Of a stretch of 64,000 nucleotides of DNA, positions 59,266 through 64,000 are shown piece by piece. Source of the DNA: Apium graveolens (Eukaryota; Streptophyta; Magnoliopsida; Apiales; Apiaceae); the NCBI RefSeq assembly GCF_009905375.1, contig NC_133657.1:1426001-1490000 (forward strand). The letters are read 5' to 3'. Position 1 is the stretch's first letter; each line of letters opens with the position of its first letter. A program made the translations under genes and the position numbers. Under the pieces are notes generated by a model. It searched no databases. It was not told where the DNA came from and saw only the letters and a program-made list of their open reading frames with translations.

Positions 59266-61091
59266 GGTTATAGTTTTCAAAACTATTAATCGAATAAGGT
59301 TTATTCGATAATTTTATATTATTTAATGAATATTATTTCGAATATTCATTCGAGGGCTTATGACTCGGCTTATTTTATTTATTGAATATTATTTCGAATA
59401 TTCATTCGAGGGCTTAAGACTCAGTTTATATTATTTAATGATTATTAATTGGATATTCATTTGAGGATGTATGACTCCTTTATTTATTTAATGAATATTA
59501 TTTATAATATTCATTCGAGGTATTATGACTCCGCGTATTATTTAATATTCTTTATTTTATTAAAGAATAATGTTCGATAATCAAACTTACTTTTGATTAT
59601 TCAAATAAAGATATTACTTTCGTATAAGTATATCTTTGATTATTTACTGTTCATTTCAATTATAAGTTTTCCAACTTCTACCTCAATTATTCTTTATGGG
59701 AATATTATTTAAATAATAATATTCAGATATTTTCTAAATACATTGGGACTGATTTATTTTATTAAATCAGCATTGCTCCAACCACTCCTTAAAGTGTTTT
59801 CGAGTCTTCAAAATGATTTTTAAAAGTTAGAGCGGATCCCAAAACTCATTTTTTTTATATTTAAGATCTTCCTTTTAAAGGGGATTTAAATACTCGCTCA
59901 AAACCTGAGGGATCCGACTCTATGGTATATTTTATATTCGGAACAAGGTTGCAGTTTTGGTAAATGAATTGATTACTTACCCAACGTTCGGGAAGTAAGT
60001 CCATATGTCGAGTCGGCATAAGCAACATGGGCTCAGTGGGCGTCCATGATAGTGTAAGTGGCTCAGTGGGAGTCCATCAAATGCGTAAGTGGCTGAGTGG
60101 CAGTCCAGCATAAGGTCCTATTGCGACCATGGTGATGACCAGTGGGGAATTCGTCCATCTACTAGTAGAAAAGGTTACTTATCGGTATCTTTGCCTGATC
60201 AGCAAGATATCGGGTTTATGCCACAATTCTTTTTCCCTTTCAAAAATTCATTGGATGTTACAAACTCTGTTCATACTTTACATCACAGAGGTTTTCAGGG
60301 ACTGTATAAAGAAGATGTATATGTGGTTATATATATATCGGAGCTTAATGAAGTATATCATAACTTCATTTCCTTCAATAATACTTCAAAGATTTAATCT
60401 ATTCAAATCTTGTCTTGTAGTCTCATCTATGTGATGAACTGTTGAAAGCTCATTATACTTTGAACAGTGGTAGTTCAAGTAGCTTATAAATGATATAAGT
60501 ATAGTGAAGTATTTGGTAACTTCATCCCTTGTTTTTACTTATATCCAGTAAGTAATTATCTTGCACCTGATAAAGGTTTCCAGCAAGTTATCCATTTAGA
60601 TACTTGTGTTATTGTTTACACTATATATATTATCTTGCGAGCTGTAAGGCTCACTCTTGCTTTATTTCTTCATCACACAACAACAGTTAGGAAAGATGGC
60701 CAGACTCCAGCAGACCCAGCGCAAGCGCGTGGGAAGCGTCCCGCGTCTTTCCGTTGATGTTGTAGCTGCTATAGCTGTAGAGGTAGATCTATTGGTAGAT
60801 CAGGCATTCTACTTTTGGGAACCAAATATTGTATAATTATAACTTGTGGCAGATAATGGCAATTAACTGTAAATTTATCAAGTAATCATTTTGGGTTGTA
60901 ATAACTTTTAAATTGTGGATTCAAAGACTTGTACTTATTTCAATTTCATCTCTGAGACTATAACGGGTGGTGGTGTGTGTTAGTGTGGGGTCACAGTATG
61001 AGGTTATTTATTATTAATTCAGTTAAGTGATATTGTGGAAAGAAAGACCGTGACGACCCGGATCCCTGACCCCGGATCTGGGGGTGTTACA
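57176..61091 (+). repeat. 3' LTR of element D
   Basis: 3916 bp like the middle LTR; the equal length is partly coincidence, as it has a shorter TA run near 59235 and an extra ~13 bases near the end (CCCTGACCCCGGATC). GACAC follows; no matching left duplication survives. Confidence 0.95.
60696..60836 (+). CDS. 46-codon ORF in the LTR leader of element D (3' LTR)
   Basis: Same ORF as 50716-50856; differs by Pro to Ser and Ala to Val only. Because the two LTRs descend from one sequence, the openness here is weak evidence of constraint by itself. Confidence 0.4.
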   Translation: MARLQQTQRKRVGSVPRLSVDVVAAIAVEVDLLVDQAFYFWEPNIV

Positions 61092-62322
61092 GACACCCAT
61101 TCTCGTTTATATTTATAAGGGAACCCTCCCCGAGGATAAGTTCAAGGCTCAGCAACTCCACTACCAGGCTGCAAGGTAAGTGGTGTACGATGAAATTCTA
61201 TATAAGAGGGGCTTCAATCAACCGCTGCTTAGATGTGTTGATGAAGAGGAAGGAAATTATATCTTAAGGGAAGTGCATGAAGGAATCTATGGCAATCACT
61301 CCGGGGGTAGCTCGTTGATAATGAAGGTTTTACGCCAAGGATACTATTGGCCTACAATGAAAGAGGATGCTGCAAATTTTGTCAGGGCATGCGATCGCTG
61401 CCAGCGCTTTACAAACTACTCTTCTATGACAGCGACGCTCTTGACGTCTATGATAAGCTCGTGGCCATTTGTCATGTGGGGGATAGATCTTATTGGGGAG
61501 TTGTCTAAGGCTAAAGGGGATGTCAAGTGTGCGGTGGTCGCGATTGATTACTTTACTAAGTGGGTAGAGGCTATGCCATTGGCAACTATCACGGCAAAGA
61601 AAATCAGAGATTTCATTTTCAACTCCATTGTTTATAGGTTTGGTATTCCTTGCAAACTTGTCTCTGACAATGGAAAACAGTTCGACAGTAAGGAGTTGCG
61701 GCAATTATGTGAGGATCTGAAGATTAAGAAGGAGTTTGCAGCAGTCTATCATCCTCAAAGTAATGGACAGACGAAAGTCATGAATAAAATAATAAAGCAT
61801 ACCTTGAAGACCAAACTGGAAGAGCACAAAGGGAATTGGCCTGAAGAACTCCCAAAAGTGATGTGGTCCTACAACACTACTCCACGATCTACTACGGGAG
61901 AAACTCCTTTTATGCTGACTTACGGCTATGAACCTATGGTCCCCGTGGAAGTTGGTTCGGGATCGCTTCACAGAGATCGTTACACAAAGGAGGATGCAGA
62001 GGTTAATCAAAGGCTTCATTTGGATCTCTTGGAAGAAACAAGGGAGAATTCTCAGTTGAGGCTTGCGGCATATCAACAACATGCCGCAAGGTATTATAAC
62101 AAGAATGTAAAGGGACATCTACTAAATGTAGGGGATTTGATGCTCAGGAAGGTGATGCCAAACACGAAGAATCCCCAGCATGGAGTGTTTGGAGCTAATT
62201 GGGAAGGACCATACAAGATAAAAGCCATCTTGTCGAAATGGACTTATCACCTTGAGGATATGGAAGGGAAACTGGTTCCGCGAGCTTGAAACACGGAACA
62301 TTTCCAGAAGTATTATCAGTAA
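61092..62322 (+). pseudogene. pol: Element C integrase
   Basis: Resumes with TPILVYIYKGTLPEDKF, a TAA near 61160 in place of a Tyr codon, then VVYDEILYKRGF. Zinc domain VHEGIYGNHSGG ... CDRCQRF. Catalytic core: Asp in MWGIDLIGEL, AIDYFTKWVEAMPL, Asp in VSDNGKQF, but the third catalytic residue is Lys (NGQTKVMNKI) where Glu is expected. C-terminal GPYKIKAILSKWTYHLEDMEG, a TGA at 62287 at the usual Trp, and the end NTEHFQKYYQ at 62322. About 30-40 residues normally between the second RNase H and this point are gone, lost with the left end of D. Confidence 0.88.
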
Positions 62323-63305
62323 GGCGTGCCTTTAGCTCCTTACGTATCTTTTTATCTACTTAGGGTTGTGCCCAGATTATAGACTAGAAACAATAAAATT
62401 CCTCTTAGCCCGGGGGGTAGTGTATGTACTACTTACCTTAGAACTAGTCGAAGGATCATTTTTTCGAATAAATTCCCCACAAAGTATAGTAGCGGTGGGA
62501 CTGGTACACCTTTGACACCAGAGCGCATTATTAATAAAAAACTTTAAAATTCTCCAAAGGGCTGTTTATTTGTTGATTTACTTGGTTGTATGACGCGTCC
62601 TAATCACAGGACGCGCCCTGAGTGGTAATTCTATACAGATGTTAATAGAAACGGTAACTGTTAAAGAGAACAACAAAATCAAAGTAAAAATGGAACTAAG
62701 ACGCGTACTATTTCCAAGGATGCGCCCAAGTTATCTTGGTTGATGCTCCTTCAGTTTTATGTTTCTTTAATGGCGATATTTCATAACTAAAAAGAAAGAC
62801 ATGTCCTTACAAAGGACGCGTCCAGTATGAAAGGCTAAGTGTATCTTTAAATTAAAGGGTAGACGCGTCAAGACATAGGACGCGCCCCCTCTTGCTTTAT
62901 GCCTTATCTAAATACACAAGTGCAACATGGTATCATGTTCGTGAAATATATACTATTCAGATGGTTCAAGGACGCACCCAACTAAAAGTGGACGCGCCCA
63001 TTAAGAACAATTACTTAACATATGACAGTGGAGGGAATAACAACAAAATTCCAATGTTGACGCATCCTCATCATAGGACGCGCCCCTATCTATGATAAAA
63101 CAAGATTAAGAAAGTAAAATGATATGCATAAAAGTAATAAAAGAGAAATATCATAAAAAGTGCAAGCAAAAGGAGTTCAAAGATAATCATTACAAGTTGC
63201 AAGGCTTGAAGGGGCCCACACCCTTAAAGTAGTTCAGATAAAATGGAAAAAATAGACATAGGACGCGTCATAGGAAGGAGGCGCGTCATAGGAAGGAGGC
63301 GCGTC
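62323..63305 (+). repeat. Element C 3' region with dense twinned GGACGCGYCC motifs
   Basis: Between the integrase end and the antisense ORF stop no ORF is convincing, but decamer pairs stand at 62591/62609, 62699/62718, 62797/62814, 62861/62878, 62970/62990 and 63058/63076 (spacers 8, 9, 7, 7, 10 and 8), and a triplet at 63261/63279/63298. The surrounding DNA is AT-rich. Confidence 0.85.
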
Positions 63306-64000
63306 CTAAGGCTTGTCTTGGTTGTTTGGAGGAGGAGGCTGAACGTTAAGTGGAGAAGGCGTTGGGGATGCGTCACCTTCCTCCAAGCCTAGAAAAACCC
63401 TCTTGCTTTTGATGGAATCCGCAGCTCTAATTCTGAAATAACTTTCCCATTTCTGGGTGTCTTCATCAAACTTGGAAAAAGAATACTTTGGGTCATTTGC
63501 AATAAACCCCAAATAACCATTCCTCGAACCCAGTTGCGAAACCATTATGATAGATTAGCTTCTTCTCCTCTTTCTATCCATGCAGTCTGTCATCGTTCAG
63601 TGTGTCAAGCTCCAGCTGCATGATGGAATTTAGTGTGATAACACTCTTCATCGCTTTCTCCATAGAGGAGACATTACCTTCCAACACAGCTTTCTCCCCC
63701 TCAAGACGCGTCTGTCCTCCTGCAGGTGCTTGATCTCAGCATCTTTCTCTTGGACAAACAAGTTGATGTACTTTTCCAATGATTTGATTTTGTCTTCAGC
63801 CTGGATTTTAGCAGTATCAGTAACAGCAAGACGCGCCCTGAGTCTAGCAGCCATGTTGGCACTTTGTCTGGCGTGTAAATGAAGCTCGGCTGCAGCCCTC
63901 ACCATGGCTTCTTCTGTTTGTTCCTCAGTCCTGAACATCTAGCCTCAAACTTCATCTTCAGTGAAGTAGCTAGCTGATGACGGGCCCAGATATCGGTGAA
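63306..64000 (-). pseudogene. Element C antisense ORF (C-terminal part), coiled coil
   Basis: On the minus strand 63938-63710 reads a coiled-coil protein (ARLAVTDTAKIQAEDKIKSL, then YINLFVQEKDAEIKHLQED); near 63700 a one-base loss shifts the frame, after which GEKAVLEGNVSSMEKAMKS continues the same helix to about 63560. The last frame (63545-63306) starts VSQLGSRNGYLGFIAND and ends PPPPNNQDKP-stop. Same location, orientation and layout (coiled coil, then a low-complexity tail) as the antisense gene of element A, so likely its homologue; the Transposase_28 part would lie beyond 64000. Exon limits cannot be fixed here. Confidence 0.6.

Larger units (their letters stand above)
43516..61091 (+). 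mobile_element. Element D: tandem Tekay-like chromovirus (internal-LTR-internal-LTR), left end deleted
   Basis: Two internal regions of the same family (43516-47181, lacking pre-gag ORF and most of gag; 51098-57175, complete) alternate with two 3916-bp LTRs (47182-51097 and 57176-61091). This is what unequal recombination between LTRs of two copies gives when the outer left LTR and part of the first internal region are then deleted together with flanking element C sequence. The internal copies and the LTRs are each very similar (about 97-98% by eye). Confidence 0.88.
24394..64000 (+). mobile_element. Element C: Tat-like Ty3/gypsy retrotransposon, split by B and D, right end off window
   Basis: Pieces 24394-29239, 41762-43516 and 61092-64000 make one element when B and D are ignored: LTR, gag, protease | RT, RNase H, second RNase H | integrase, 3' region, antisense ORF. 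The break at 29239/41762 is a clean insertion with the duplication GTCAT. The break at 43516/61092 has lost some C sequence. The second RNase H (WWILHVDGAVNN... NNDAEYEAL... ARSDSELV) and the antisense ORF place it in or near the Tat lineage, but in a different family from A. Stops in all coding parts show it is older than B and D. Confidence 0.88.

Noticed and set aside
1..64000. Host protein-coding gene, tRNA or rRNA
   Set aside because: Every convincing coding signal belongs to a transposable element; gaps between elements show no codon bias, cloverleaf or rRNA text.

Overview
The window is plant nuclear DNA, most likely from a eudicot with a large, repeat-rich genome. It is almost entirely nested transposable elements. 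I see no host gene, tRNA or rRNA. The evidence is the presence of LTR retrotransposons of plant-type Ty3/gypsy (Tat and Tekay/Del-like chromovirus) and Ty1/copia lineages, Mutator-like and Ulp1-protease remnants, plant telomere-type CCCTAAA motifs, and plant-style introns. The copia gag reminds me of umbellifer (Apiaceae) elements, but that is recollection and untested.

Layout. 1-2322: minus-strand U3-side LTR fragment of the same family as element D, inserted in the reverse transcriptase of a decayed minus-strand copia element E (2323-7187). 7300-8072: decayed Mutator-like (SWIM) transposase. 8446-9155: a ~190-bp tandem array carrying telomere-like motifs. 9156-20032: complete Tat-lineage element A, with identical 569-bp LTR lengths, TSD AAAAT, a gag with three lesions, an intact 1424-aa pol, and a spliced, intact, antisense gene with its own TATA box, followed by four kinds of tandem repeat. 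20265-21817: probable solo LTR. 22721-24393: decayed Ulp1-like protease gene on the minus strand. The transposase and Ulp1 remnants may be the two ends of one ancient MULE.

24394 to the right edge: element C, a second Tat-like element, broken into three pieces by younger insertions. Its LTR, gag and 3' region carry a peculiar twinned GGACGCGYCC motif, and an antisense ORF starts its right flank. Into C are inserted B (29240-41761, complete Tekay-like chromovirus, TSD GTCAT) and D (43516-61091, a tandem internal-LTR-internal-LTR chromovirus whose left end is deleted and fused to C).

How parts work together: each retroelement encodes capsid/nucleocapsid (gag), protease, reverse transcriptase/RNase H and integrase. 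Tat elements A and C add an archaeal-type second RNase H and an antisense gene. Chromoviruses B and D add an ORF between the primer site and gag, a C-terminal chromodomain (complete in D, mostly deleted in B), and a small reading frame near the LTR 3' end that is positionally conserved between the two families. Most inactivating stops are C-to-T or G-to-A changes, as expected of methylated, silenced DNA.
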